DNA from: CALGKJ01 sp049322695
Lineage (GTDB): Bacteria; Bacillota; Clostridia; Lutisporales; Lutisporaceae
NCBI GenBank assembly: GCA_049322695.1
Contig: JBMORW010000038.1
Span: 1-64,000 of the forward strand
Direction: 5' to 3'
Length of the DNA stretch: 64,000 bases
The notes under the pieces are model-generated. The model did no database searches and had not been told where the DNA came from. It saw only the letters and a program-made list of their open reading frames with translations. The translations under genes were made by a program, and so were the position numbers. Position 1 is the stretch's first letter, and every line of letters starts with the position of its first letter. Positions 8,124 through 16,505 of the stretch are shown here, piece by piece.

Positions 8124-8268
8124 AGCTACTCCCCCTTTACTATTTATTAATATATGCTTTAGAAAGCTCCTTTTTTCAATATCTGCGCATAGATGTGCAA
8201 CCTCTTGACCATATTTCCGGCAGCACCCTTTCTCTCAATGTATTTCGCAGATAGTTTTTGACTTTACT

Positions 8269-9084
8269 TTAAAATATTTTATATAATATCTTTTCTTTTA
8301 AGCTCTTATAAAACTGTTCATTAAACTTAATCCTGCTTTTGGTTTTTGCAGACAGCACTATAGCTCCATTTGGGCAATGATGAACACATTTAAAGCAAAA
8401 CTCACATTTTAATCCTGCATATTCCGGATATTCACCATCTGTATTCCAGCATTTTCTTATGCAATTATCAGCACACCTTCTGCATTTCACACAGTATTCT
8501 TTTAGTATTCTCAACTTGTGCTTATAAGCTTTGCCTATGATTTTATTGGGATAGTTTAATATTTCATACAGCTTAAATGGAGGGCATTGAACTACACTAG
8601 CATCAGTATTAATTATATTCTCTATCCTTTTTATATCTGACTTTATCTTATGAGCTATTTTATTCTCATATCTAAACATAAAAGGCAAAGTCGACAGAAT
8701 TAATGCTCCATCAGTAGCGGGTGCCTTATATATTGAATATCCATTTATAATTATGTTTTTAGATAAGCACTTTTTTATGAACACTCTCAGAGCATTTCCA
8801 GAATATAGACCACAGGTTGTGAACGCAAAAGCATTCTTATGCTTATCAAACGCTGGCATATCATTTATATACTCCATAATTGAGGATGAAGGACTGCAGT
8901 GATATGTAGGAAAAGCAAAAACTATAAAATCATAGTCCTGCAGTTTTTTATATTCATATGTAAGCTCAATTGGACTTATATCAACTATATAAGAGCTCAA
9001 CATTTTATAATAAATTTCAGCTACTGTTTTTGTACTCCCGGCTCCTGAATGGTATAGAATTAGAAGTCTGTGATTCTTTTTCAG
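8269..9084 (-). CDS. EFR1-type flavodoxin/4Fe-4S ferredoxin fusion (non-AUG start?)
   Basis: From ATG 9003 the frame gives 244 residues: a flavodoxin-like part (DFIVFAFPTYHCSP, TTCGLYSGNALRVF) and a C-terminal double-cluster ferredoxin with CVKCRRCADNCIRKC and CEFCFKCVHHCPNGAI. The frame stays open upstream and encodes LLILYHSGAGSTKTVAEIYY, exactly the FMN phosphate loop expected at a flavodoxin N-terminus. No ATG, GTG or TTG is in frame there. AGGGAGAGG at about 9091-9099 is followed by ATT-ATA-CTG, so I place the start at CTG 9084. Either a rare start codon is used or the start codon has been lost. Electron transfer is the likely role. Confidence 0.7.
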   Translation of the reverse strand: MKKNHRLLILYHSGAGSTKTVAEIYYKMLSSYIVDISPIELTYEYKKLQDYDFIVFAFPTYHCSPSSSIMEYINDMPAFDKHKNAFAFTTCGLYSGNALRVFIKKCLSKNIIINGYSIYKAPATDGALILSTLPFMFRYENKIAHKIKSDIKRIENIINTDASVVQCPPFKLYEILNYPNKIIGKAYKHKLRILKEYCVKCRRCADNCIRKCWNTDGEYPEYAGLKCEFCFKCVHHCPNGAIVLSAKTKSRIKFNEQFYKSLKEKILYKIF

Positions 9085-9242
9085 TATAATCCTCTCCCTT
9101 GTTTGTAATTCATCAGGTCTAATAAAGTGTTTCTTATAACAAAAAAGCTTTCAAAAATTGCTTACTCTAAAGCATAAGTGCCACACTCATTTTTTTCTCT
9201 AACCGGCTACTTGGATTCGTCTTCTAAGAATGGCTTTTTCAT

Positions 9243-10196
9243 TTATTCCAATTGAGATAGCATTCGTAATAGTCTTACTGAACTATCTATCCTGCGATTT
9301 ATTGGCTTTCGCCATGAGTCAGATAACGGAAACTGCATTTTATCAAGGGCTGCTTGACCCATGTCCCAGAAGCCATCACTAGAAACGTTCCCTTTAATCC
9401 AAGCAATAAAATCTTGAAGCTTCGTTTTTGCATTTGGATAACGACTTAATAATTCGAAGGCATAAACATATCTACTAGTATGCTTTGAAGTAAAATCATC
9501 AGGCTTTAGAGTAAGGTTACCATCATAAATATAGTAGATACCCTTTTCATTTGTCATAATATAATCCAAATATTTGGACTCAGTCAACGTATCTAAAAAA
9601 CCTGGAAGTATATCCACTATATAGTAGTTTTGAAATCCCCACAAAGCCTTCCCCTTATGTGGTTTATGTACTTCATTGTATGCCTCTATATAAGCTTCAT
9701 GCTTGTATTTTTCTCCGGAGAAAGCGTATGTAATAACTTTTGCCCAATCCATAGCAATTGCCCCAGCCACTGAATCTGAAGGTTCTATTCTTAATACCCA
9801 CGCTGCTACGAACAGCCTTGTAAGCAAATCCCAATCATGCTTTTTTTCTTTATAATCCCTTAAATCTAACTCTTTATTTAAGTATTTTTTCATGTAAGTT
9901 AACACCTTTTGAATTGCAATATCATCTTTGTCTAGCCCAAGTATTAATAACCGCCGCAATGCAGATTCAGTTGTCATTGACGATTTAGATGATGTGCTCA
10001 TGCTATGAAATTGACCCCATGAGCCATCATCCCATTGAAGCTTCACAATGTCCTTTACCCATTTGGTTTCTAATATCATATTTTTAATATTCTTCATTTC
10101 CTCATTATGTTTATCTATACTGAGAGCATCCCTCATCAGGATATATTTAGGGATAGCATCAATATCATATTTTATTAATTCTTCTGCTGTTATCAT
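9243..10196 (-). CDS. Terpenoid-cyclase/prenyltransferase-fold protein (alpha/alpha barrel)
   Basis: 317 residues, no signal peptide. Two QW-like segments are visible: VKLQWDDGSWGQFHS (51-65) and NVSSDGFWDMGQ (270-281), with helical repeats between (STSSKSSMTTESALRRLLIL; HDWDLLTRLFVAAWVLRI). This pattern suggests the alpha/alpha-barrel fold of squalene cyclases and prenyltransferases. I see neither the DxDD acid motif of a cyclase nor a protein-prenyltransferase zinc site, so the activity is unknown. The ATG at 10196 has GAAGGGGAG upstream. It is likely monocistronic. The product resembles uncharacterised clostridial proteins. Confidence 0.55.
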   Translation of the reverse strand: MITAEELIKYDIDAIPKYILMRDALSIDKHNEEMKNIKNMILETKWVKDIVKLQWDDGSWGQFHSMSTSSKSSMTTESALRRLLILGLDKDDIAIQKVLTYMKKYLNKELDLRDYKEKKHDWDLLTRLFVAAWVLRIEPSDSVAGAIAMDWAKVITYAFSGEKYKHEAYIEAYNEVHKPHKGKALWGFQNYYIVDILPGFLDTLTESKYLDYIMTNEKGIYYIYDGNLTLKPDDFTSKHTSRYVYAFELLSRYPNAKTKLQDFIAWIKGNVSSDGFWDMGQAALDKMQFPLSDSWRKPINRRIDSSVRLLRMLSQLE

Positions 10197-10351
10197 TAAA
10201 CTCCCCTTCTTTTATCAGATTATCAGCCATGCATATAAGTCTCCTAACTCTTAAGCACCCGTCACCCCTCTGCATGGGTGCATAGTTCAGTTCTCTGATC
10301 TATGTATAATTCCTCTTATTATTAGCTTATAAAGCTCCATTGTTTCATTAA

Positions 10352-11266
10352 TCACCTCACCTCATTATGAGGAATGTACCATTTAGGAATAATATCATCA
10401 AAATCACTATACCAATCCATTACGTCCTTTGCTTGCTCCAGCATTGTGCCAACCTCTTTATCTCCGAAAGGAACAGCCCAAGGTACAGAGGATAAAGTAT
10501 TATTTCCTATGTATAAAGCAAGCAATCTGAAAAACTCATCAGGAATTTTACCTTCAAAGTAACCGTTAATACGCCCCGAAGCAAAATAACAGCTTGCTTT
10601 TGCACACCATACTATGCGGTTGAATTCCTCCCATGGATCGCCGTAATCACATCTATTGAAGTCAATTATACCTATCTCATTCTGTTCAGTAATAATCATA
10701 TTTCCAATATGAAAATCACCATGCTGGAAGGTTTGAACTCTGTTCTCCAATAGATATCTGTTACTATTGATGTATTTGATTATTCTATCTGCCTTTTCGA
10801 TTTTTATGGCACATTTTTCATAGTTCCTGATCTTTCTGTCTATCTTATTGTTAAATCTGTCAGACCAGGCCGGTAAGCTGCTTGGAGCAGGAACCCGATG
10901 TATCTTTCTAAGCGTTTGACCTGTTTTATATCCAAGCTCATATTGCTTTTCGTTTGCTAAGCCGGGCAAAATTTCTTCGGCATCTGCTCCTTCAAGCCAT
11001 GTAAGCAGCATGTAAATGCTCCTTTCATTATTGCATGTTCCAAAATCCAAAGGCTTTGAAATCATAATATCAGAATCAAGACTTCTAAGTGCTTCGTAGC
11101 CTTCCTTTTTTCCGTTAATACATGATATATCTGAAATTCTAAGCAGAAGCTGATGATTGTCCTTTGTTACTATGTGATATTTGATATCATCTGACCAGCC
11201 TCTGTCTATCAATTTTATAGAAGCCCAATTTTCAGTGCCGGGAATCCCTTGAAAAAGCTCATCCAT
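10352..11266 (-). CDS. APH-family aminoglycoside/small-molecule phosphotransferase
   Basis: 304 residues from the ATG at 11266, which has GAGGAGGGG five to eight bases upstream; the longer frame to 11329 is less likely. The Brenner motif HGDFHIGNMI (182-191; catalytic Asp184) and the metal-binding GIIDFN (Asp202) identify an APH/choline-kinase-like enzyme that phosphorylates a hydroxyl using ATP or GTP. The N-lobe has ENWASIKLIDRGWSDDIKYH. Similar clostridial and Bacillus proteins are annotated as aminoglycoside phosphotransferases, but natural substrates are mostly unknown. It has its own sigma-A promoter (see 11301-11329). Confidence 0.85.
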   Translation of the reverse strand: MDELFQGIPGTENWASIKLIDRGWSDDIKYHIVTKDNHQLLLRISDISCINGKKEGYEALRSLDSDIMISKPLDFGTCNNERSIYMLLTWLEGADAEEILPGLANEKQYELGYKTGQTLRKIHRVPAPSSLPAWSDRFNNKIDRKIRNYEKCAIKIEKADRIIKYINSNRYLLENRVQTFQHGDFHIGNMIITEQNEIGIIDFNRCDYGDPWEEFNRIVWCAKASCYFASGRINGYFEGKIPDEFFRLLALYIGNNTLSSVPWAVPFGDKEVGTMLEQAKDVMDWYSDFDDIIPKWYIPHNEVR

Positions 11267-11300
11267 TGCTTCCCCTCCTCTAATATACAACCAATTACAT

Positions 11301-11329
11301 ATTCTACATTTTACCAATAATGCCTGCAA
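11301..11329 (-). promoter_or_regulatory. Sigma-A type promoter of the APH-family gene
   Basis: On the minus strand TTGCAG (11329-11324) and TAGAAT (11306-11301) are separated by exactly 17 bp. The -10 end lies about 35 bp before the ATG at 11266. The -10 region is part of an 18-bp sequence repeated at 1271-1288. Confidence 0.55.
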
Positions 11330-11361
11330 ATTACCATTACAAATTATATAAGCAGTATAAA

Positions 11362-11390
11362 AAGTAAAAAGCTGACGATTGCTCGTCAGC
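11362..11390 (-). terminator. Intrinsic terminator of the carboxyltransferase gene
   Basis: On the minus strand an 8-bp perfect stem GCTGACGA/TCGTCAGC (11371-11390, loop of 4) is followed by TTTTTACTTT. It lies 6 bp after the stop codon at 11396. Confidence 0.85.
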
Positions 11391-11395
11391 TCATT

Positions 11396-12793
11396 TTATA
11401 CCGGATATGTTTTTTCTGATTTGTCTACCAGGTCGCTGTCTATCTTATATTTTGCAGCCTGTCTGTCTTTGAAGAACTTTACTGCTACCTGAGGGAATAA
11501 AGCGTAGCTCAACACATCTTCTTCCTGCTCATAGTATTCCTTCATTTCTTCTCTTATTGAGTCCAACTGCGGAGGAATCAAATCTGCAGGTCTGCAGGTG
11601 ATTACCTCTTCGTCTCCTATAATCTTTTTCTTAATATCTTCAGCTATGGGCACACTGGGCTTGCCATATTTACCTCTTACATAATCCTTTATTTCATTTG
11701 GAATCATCTTATAGCGTTCACCTGCAACTACATTCATTACCGCCTGCGTGCCCACAAACTGGCTTGAGGGTGTTACAAGCGGAGGGAAGCCTAAGTCCTC
11801 TCTTACCCTTGGAACCTCTAATAGAACGTCATTGTACTTATCCAAAGCATTTGCCTGTGCAAGCTGTGACATAAGGTTTGAGAGCATTCCCCCAGGCACC
11901 TGATAGGACAATACCTTCGTGTCAACATTGAACACGTTTGGATTAAGTATTCCGTTCTTTATGTACTTTTCCTTTATTCCCTTGAAGTGTTCAGCGATAT
12001 CACAGAGAAGCTCTAGATTGAGCTCTGTATCATATTCAGTATCCTTAAGGGTAGCTACCATAGGCTCTGTAGGCGGCTGTGATGTGCCTAGACCAAATGG
12101 AGATATTGCTGTATCTATTATGTCCACTCCGGCTTCAATAGCCTTCAAATATGTCATATCTGTCATACCGCTGGTACAGTGTGTGTGAAGCTGTATTGGT
12201 ATACCGATATTCTTCTTCAGGGCTTTAATAAGCTCATATCCGTAGTAAGGAGTCAATATACCTGACATGTCCTTTATGCATAATGAATCCGCTCCCATTT
12301 CTTCAACCTTCTTAGCCAGGTCAACATAAAGATCAATATTATGTATAGGGCTTATTGTATATACTACAGTACCCTGTGCATGTCCGCCGTACTTCTTTGT
12401 TGCTTTTATTGCAGTTTCAATATTACGCAGATCATTAAGGGCATCAAATATTCTAATAATATCTATACCATTCTTAATGGACAGCTTAACGAACTCATCC
12501 ACCACATCATCTGAATAGTTCTTGTAGCCCAGTATGTTTTGTCCTCTCAAAAGCATTTGAAGCTTTGTATTCTTAACCTTTGATCTTATTACTCTTAATC
12601 TTTCCCATGGGTCTTCATTTAAGAATCTAAGACATGAATCAAATGTAGCTCCGCCCCACATTTCCAGAGAATGATAGCCTACCTTATCCATTTCCTCAAT
12701 TACAGGAAGCATTTCTTCTGTTCTCATCCTGGTTGCAATAAGAGATTGATGACCATCTCTCAGGACAGTTTCAGTGATTTTTACCTTTGGCAT
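11396..12793 (-). CDS. oadA: Carboxyltransferase subunit: oxaloacetate decarboxylase alpha / pyruvate carboxylase subunit B, without biotin domain
   Basis: 465 residues. The TIM-barrel carboxyltransferase is clear: ETVLRDGHQSLIATRM (8-23; metal-binding Asp), LRGQNILGYKNY, the CIKDMSGIL segment with the catalytic Lys, and HTHCTSGM with two metal-binding histidines. It moves CO2 between carboxybiotin and pyruvate/oxaloacetate. It ends after the conserved PxxV-rich domain and lacks the C-terminal biotinyl domain (M-K-M) of full OadA or PycB of about 600 residues. A separate biotin carrier is therefore needed, as in 5S-type transcarboxylase subunits. No carrier or biotin carboxylase gene is in this window. 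GGAGGAAGG precedes the ATG. It is a single gene with its own terminator. Confidence 0.88.
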   Translation of the reverse strand: MPKVKITETVLRDGHQSLIATRMRTEEMLPVIEEMDKVGYHSLEMWGGATFDSCLRFLNEDPWERLRVIRSKVKNTKLQMLLRGQNILGYKNYSDDVVDEFVKLSIKNGIDIIRIFDALNDLRNIETAIKATKKYGGHAQGTVVYTISPIHNIDLYVDLAKKVEEMGADSLCIKDMSGILTPYYGYELIKALKKNIGIPIQLHTHCTSGMTDMTYLKAIEAGVDIIDTAISPFGLGTSQPPTEPMVATLKDTEYDTELNLELLCDIAEHFKGIKEKYIKNGILNPNVFNVDTKVLSYQVPGGMLSNLMSQLAQANALDKYNDVLLEVPRVREDLGFPPLVTPSSQFVGTQAVMNVVAGERYKMIPNEIKDYVRGKYGKPSVPIAEDIKKKIIGDEEVITCRPADLIPPQLDSIREEMKEYYEQEEDVLSYALFPQVAVKFFKDRQAAKYKIDSDLVDKSEKTYPV

Positions 12794-12950
12794 GAATAAA
12801 CCTTCCTCCTATTCCTGACAGTGTGAAAATATTGGCTGTTAGTATTTATAACTTCTTGTTATACTTGCCACTTATGTATATATATATCATATTTCACATA
12901 AAAAATATACAACTAATCCAAAAAAATATAACATTAGCATTTGTGCTATA

Positions 12951-13409
12951 CTATTTAATGCAGCATGGCTTAAAATAGTCCTCCAAGGCTGTAAAGTAGA
13001 TCGAGCCGCAGATATTGCCGTTAAAAGCTTCTCGGAATATTTCAAGCCTTTCTTTATAAAATGAGTCCTCTGATATTTTTTCAAATCTGAGAAAATCTGC
13101 AAATTCAGGAACAGCAGTCATGAGATATGCCTTTTTTACCCCTGCCAGTTCGGCATGATTCAACAGTGCCTTTACAATGGACGATCCTATCCTGTCTCTT
13201 CTGGAAGCTTGGTCTACAAGCAAGCAGTTTAAATACACTTCCTCATTCCTTATAACTGCACATCCACAGCCCAGTACTTTCCCTGAAGCTTCACACAGCA
13301 TAAAATCCTTAATATTGGCCAATACACCTTTCTCATTGGATTTATTGTCTGCGAACAACTTAAGTACACTATCAACATCCTCAGGCTTAACATTTCTTAT
13401 GGTTATCAT
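12951..13409 (-). CDS. GNAT N-acetyltransferase
   Basis: 152 residues. The N-terminal MITIRNVKPEDVDSVLKLF and the CoA-binding region LLVDQASRRDRIGSSIVKAL (68-87) define a GNAT fold of the N-acetylglutamate-synthase-like type. The C-terminal FADFLRFEKISEDSF stretch replaces the usual 'FYEKLGF' motif. Its ATG lies inside the end of rluB (23-bp overlap), so it is probably translationally coupled to rluB. The substrate is unknown. The C-terminus includes two adjacent cysteines (KPCCIK). Confidence 0.8.
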   Translation of the reverse strand: MITIRNVKPEDVDSVLKLFADNKSNEKGVLANIKDFMLCEASGKVLGCGCAVIRNEEVYLNCLLVDQASRRDRIGSSIVKALLNHAELAGVKKAYLMTAVPEFADFLRFEKISEDSFYKERLEIFREAFNGNICGSIYFTALEDYFKPCCIK

Positions 13410-14133
13410 TTAACTCACCTCCGAGCGTATACAAATATTCTACTTCTGAATCATTAAGCATTCTCCATTTTCCCCTTTGCAGGTCTCCCAGGAATAACTC
13501 ACCTATACTTATTCTTTTTAGAGTTATTACTTCATGACCTATGGCGCTGCACATCCTTCTTACTTGCCTGTTTTTGCCCTCATGAATGGTTATATTTATA
13601 AGGCTGTTACCTTTGATATTGTCTATTACCTCCAGCTTCGCAGGAGAAGTAATATAATTATCTATTCTTATACCTCTGCTGAAAATCTCTATATCTTTTT
13701 GAGTTACTGTCCCCCTCACAAGTGCAGTATATGTCTTATCTATGTTATGCTTTGGATGGGTAATTCTGTAGGTCAGCTCGCCGTCATTGGTCAGCAGCAG
13801 TAGTCCTTCAGTATCATAATCAAGTCTTCCTACAGGAAAAACTCTTTCTTTTATATCCTTTACAAGGTCAATTACAGTAGGTCTGTCAAACTGATCCTTT
13901 ACGCTGGTGATATAGCCCACAGGCTTGTTCAACAGTACATACACCTTTTTTTCTTTATTTTGGAGCTTAATCCCGTCAACCTCAATAACATCCATTGATT
14001 TGTCTGCTCTGAAGCCCAGCTCAGTAACCAGTTGGCTATTAACCTTTACTCTGCCGGCTGTAATAAGCTCCTCGCACTTCCGCCTTGAAGCTACACCCAG
14101 CTCCGCCATGACCTTTTGCAAACGTTCTTTCAT
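13387..14133 (-). CDS. rluB: 23S rRNA pseudouridine synthase RluB family
   Basis: 248 residues from the ATG at 14133, where homologues start (MKERLQKVMAELGVASRR) and AGAGG lies upstream; the frame also extends to 14157. The S4 RNA-binding domain occupies about 1-60 (SRRKCEELITAGRVKVNS). The RsuA/RluB catalytic motif FPVGRLDYDTEGLLLLTNDG holds the catalytic Asp. The C-terminal NITIHEGKNRQVRRMC is typical. It converts a uridine in the peptidyl-transferase region of 23S rRNA (Helix 89/90 area in other bacteria) to pseudouridine. In Firmicutes and actinobacteria rluB sits near scpA/scpB, as here. Confidence 0.9.
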   Translation of the reverse strand: MKERLQKVMAELGVASRRKCEELITAGRVKVNSQLVTELGFRADKSMDVIEVDGIKLQNKEKKVYVLLNKPVGYITSVKDQFDRPTVIDLVKDIKERVFPVGRLDYDTEGLLLLTNDGELTYRITHPKHNIDKTYTALVRGTVTQKDIEIFSRGIRIDNYITSPAKLEVIDNIKGNSLINITIHEGKNRQVRRMCSAIGHEVITLKRISIGELFLGDLQRGKWRMLNDSEVEYLYTLGGELNDNHKKC

Positions 14134-14249
14134 GAAACTTATACCTCTTTTGTACATTTTATGTAATAAAAAATCACAAAATAATTGATGAATTATTGAT
14201 ATTCTTTTATGTGCGAATATTCATACTTCATCAATCATAATATCCTATT

Positions 14250-15377
14250 TTAATTTGTACTCAATACCTGCTCTAAAATTCTATTTATATAATAAATCGG
14301 GTCGCTGGATTCAATGTTCTCTGCATACTTTAATTCTACTCTTCCAATTAGCTTTTCATCCAGATAGACCTTCAGCTGACCTGCTACAACTCCACTTGAT
14401 ATGGGAGCAGTATTATTGCTGTTGTACTCAGGAATGATTTTGACCTTGCTTTTTTCTTCTTCTTTAAGAGGTATTGAAAAGTCATTTACAGGTATTACTG
14501 AAGCAGCTTTCTTTTTACCCCTTTTCACCTCTACCTTCTGAATGGTGTTTTCCGCATCTACTACTTTAGTGTTTTCGTAGCTTGTAAAGGCATAATCCAA
14601 AAGTGCTGAGGATTCATTCCACATGGGTCCACAGTTTAATACCACGCAGACCAGCTGCCAATTGTCTTTTGTTGCTGATGACACAAGACATCTTCCGGCT
14701 TTTTTTGTATAACCTGTTTTGACCCCGTCTCCACCTTCATATTCCCAAAGCATCTTGTTTTTATTTAATAGAGCTCTGTCCCAGTTGACACCAGGCGGTC
14801 CTTCTATAGTTTTCCTTCTGGTACTGACTATTTCCTTGAATTTTGGATTCTTCAATGCATAGCTTGTAATAAGCGCTAAATCATAAGCAGTGGTATAATG
14901 ATTTTTATGATCCAGTCCATGCGGATTTGCAAAGCAAGTGTTTACTGCACCTATTTCCTTTGCTTTCATATTCATCATCTCGACAAACTTAGCCTCAGTG
15001 CCTCCAACATACTCAGCTACCGCAACAGCTGCATCATTACCTGACCGGAGCATAACGCCATACAAAAGCTCCTCAATAGTGAGCTGCTCACCTTCCTTGA
15101 GATATATGGATGAGCCTTCTGTATTACTAGCTCTTCTGCTTACCTTTACCTTGTCATCCAGTTTTCCGCTTTCTATTGCCACCAAAGTTGTCATTATCTT
15201 TGTTGTACTCGCCATGGGGAGCTTCATTTGAATATTTTTTGAGTAAAGCACCCTATCGGTATTTACGTCCATAATTATGGCTGCCTTCGCACTGGTATCC
15301 AAAGCATAGCACGGCTCAAACAGGCATAAACCTGCTGAAAGTGTTAAAATCAGTAGTGTTATCAGTATCTGTTTCAT
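14250..15377 (-). CDS. D-alanyl-D-alanine carboxypeptidase (DacF/DacB type, S11)
   Basis: 375 residues with a signal peptide (MKQILITLLILTLSAGLC..CYA, cleavage near 25). The penicillin-binding triads of S11 peptidases are present: MASTTKIMTTL (Ser57/Lys60), LRSGNDAAVAV (SxN) and DGVKTGYTKKAG (KTG). A C-terminal beta-rich domain follows from about 270. The enzyme trims the terminal D-Ala from peptidoglycan stem peptides outside the membrane. Its location beside rluB, ytfJ and scpAB is like B. subtilis dacB, which makes the spore-cortex carboxypeptidase. A role in cortex maturation is therefore plausible but not proven. It is paralogous to 20312-21487. Confidence 0.9.
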   Translation of the reverse strand: MKQILITLLILTLSAGLCLFEPCYALDTSAKAAIIMDVNTDRVLYSKNIQMKLPMASTTKIMTTLVAIESGKLDDKVKVSRRASNTEGSSIYLKEGEQLTIEELLYGVMLRSGNDAAVAVAEYVGGTEAKFVEMMNMKAKEIGAVNTCFANPHGLDHKNHYTTAYDLALITSYALKNPKFKEIVSTRRKTIEGPPGVNWDRALLNKNKMLWEYEGGDGVKTGYTKKAGRCLVSSATKDNWQLVCVVLNCGPMWNESSALLDYAFTSYENTKVVDAENTIQKVEVKRGKKKAASVIPVNDFSIPLKEEEKSKVKIIPEYNSNNTAPISSGVVAGQLKVYLDEKLIGRVELKYAENIESSDPIYYINRILEQVLSTN

Positions 15378-15496
15378 TTTATCACTCCGTCAACTTTTTA
15401 CACTTTAATCTAAAGCTTAGTCTGATCTTTTCAGCTTTAATATAAGCTTATTATTGACAGAATGAGAAATATCATACTAATAGAGTATTAGTAAAA

Positions 15497-15895
15497 TTAA
15501 CTATACACTATCTTACAGCCAAACTCTTTTGCGATTTTTTCTGCTTCCTTCACGTCATCTTCACTCCAGATCGTCCAACCGCCTTTAAGAGCACCGTCAA
15601 CATAGATTTCGACCTTGTCCTTCTTGAAAATCATAAGCTTGTCATTTCTTTTCTTCATCTGAATAATCTGTCTTTCAATAGCATCTTCGATATCTACATC
15701 CATAACCTTAAGTGCTATAAAAATACAGGATAATGCATCCTCAAGCTCTCTTTTTGCTTTATTACTATCGCCACGCAGAAGAGCTTTCAAAGACTCAGCG
15801 ACCTCTTCGTTCAAATGGCTTATGGCTTCCTTAGGATCATCTGTTACATACTTTCTGTTTTCCCATATCAGTTCAACAGCATTTTTAATATCCAT
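15497..15895 (-). CDS. MazG-like nucleotide pyrophosphohydrolase-related protein
   Basis: 132 residues. Residues about 1-85 form an all-alpha MazG-like fold with acidic motifs HLNEEVAESLKALLRG (27-42) and KRELEDALSCIFIAL (49-63), matching the ExxE...ExxD metal site of NTP pyrophosphatases. The C-terminal 45 residues (IYVDGALKGGWTIWSEDDVKEAEK) are unrelated and unrecognised. It could clear aberrant NTPs. GGGGGTG lies upstream of the ATG. It is between the dac and ytfJ genes and appears to be a single unit. Confidence 0.65.
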   Translation of the reverse strand: MDIKNAVELIWENRKYVTDDPKEAISHLNEEVAESLKALLRGDSNKAKRELEDALSCIFIALKVMDVDIEDAIERQIIQMKKRNDKLMIFKKDKVEIYVDGALKGGWTIWSEDDVKEAEKIAKEFGCKIVYS

Positions 15896-16018
15896 AAGAT
15901 CACCCCCGTTAATAATATATATCTCAAACTTAAATTATATTTATACGATGATTATAGCATATTTTGAGCTTTTTTGTCTCAATTTTCCGCTTATGCACAG
16001 TTTATGTTCAACAAAACA

Positions 16019-16041
16019 AGCCACACAGTAATAGTGTGACT
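16019..16041 (-). terminator. Intrinsic terminator after ytfJ
   Basis: On the minus strand an 8-bp stem AGTCACAC/GTGTGGCT (one G-U pair) is followed by TGTTTTGTT. It lies about 40 bp past the ytfJ stop at 16084. Confidence 0.6.
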
Positions 16042-16083
16042 TATCTCAATATATCCATCAAGTAATCTAAGTTTTACAGTATG

Positions 16084-16485
16084 TTATCCGATTATTTCCT
16101 CTTTTTTCTTTTCTTCACGTTTTGCCATCATATTCTCCACGTTCTCAATGAAATTTGGTACCAAATCTATTATTCTGTCAACAGTGGTATTATAATTTAC
16201 CGGCAGCATTCTCAGCTGACCATTATTTGTAGCTAAGAAGCCCAAAGGCTGTACAGTTACCCCTGCACCCGTCCCTCCTGCAAAAGGATTGTTCTGTGCT
16301 TCAGTATTGTCTCTGCTTCCGAATTCTCCTCCGCCTGCAACAAACGCAAAGGATACCCTCGACACAGGCACTATAACCGTACCGTCCTTTGTCTCTACTG
16401 CATCTCCTACAACGGTATTAACATCAACCATCTTCTTGATGTTTTCCATAGTGGTTCTCATTAAGCCTTCTACTGTTTGATCCAT
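16084..16485 (-). CDS. ytfJ: Sporulation protein YtfJ (GerW family)
   Basis: 133 residues, the usual length of GerW/YtfJ proteins. The N-terminal VEGLMRTTMENIKKMVDVNT and VGDAVETKDGTVIVPVSRVS stretches, together with a Gly-rich central loop (FVAGGGEFGS, FAGGTGAGVTV), identify the family. In Bacillus the protein is made in the forespore and is needed for a normal spore germination response. It lies 20 bp after ytfI, the same order as in Bacillus, so the two are likely co-transcribed. The C-terminus is a charged AKREEKKKEE tail. Confidence 0.92.
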   Translation of the reverse strand: MDQTVEGLMRTTMENIKKMVDVNTVVGDAVETKDGTVIVPVSRVSFAFVAGGGEFGSRDNTEAQNNPFAGGTGAGVTVQPLGFLATNNGQLRMLPVNYNTTVDRIIDLVPNFIENVENMMAKREEKKKEEIIG

Positions 16486-16505
16486 TATAACATTCCTTTC
16501 TATAA

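Noticed and set aside
10255..10281. Hairpin GCACCC/GGGTGC upstream of the cyclase-fold gene
   Set aside because: A 6-bp stem with a 15-base loop and no U-tract; not a convincing terminator or riboswitch.
12887..13102. 71-residue minus-strand frame
   Set aside because: It lies largely within the GNAT gene at 12951-13409 in another frame and lacks a ribosome site.
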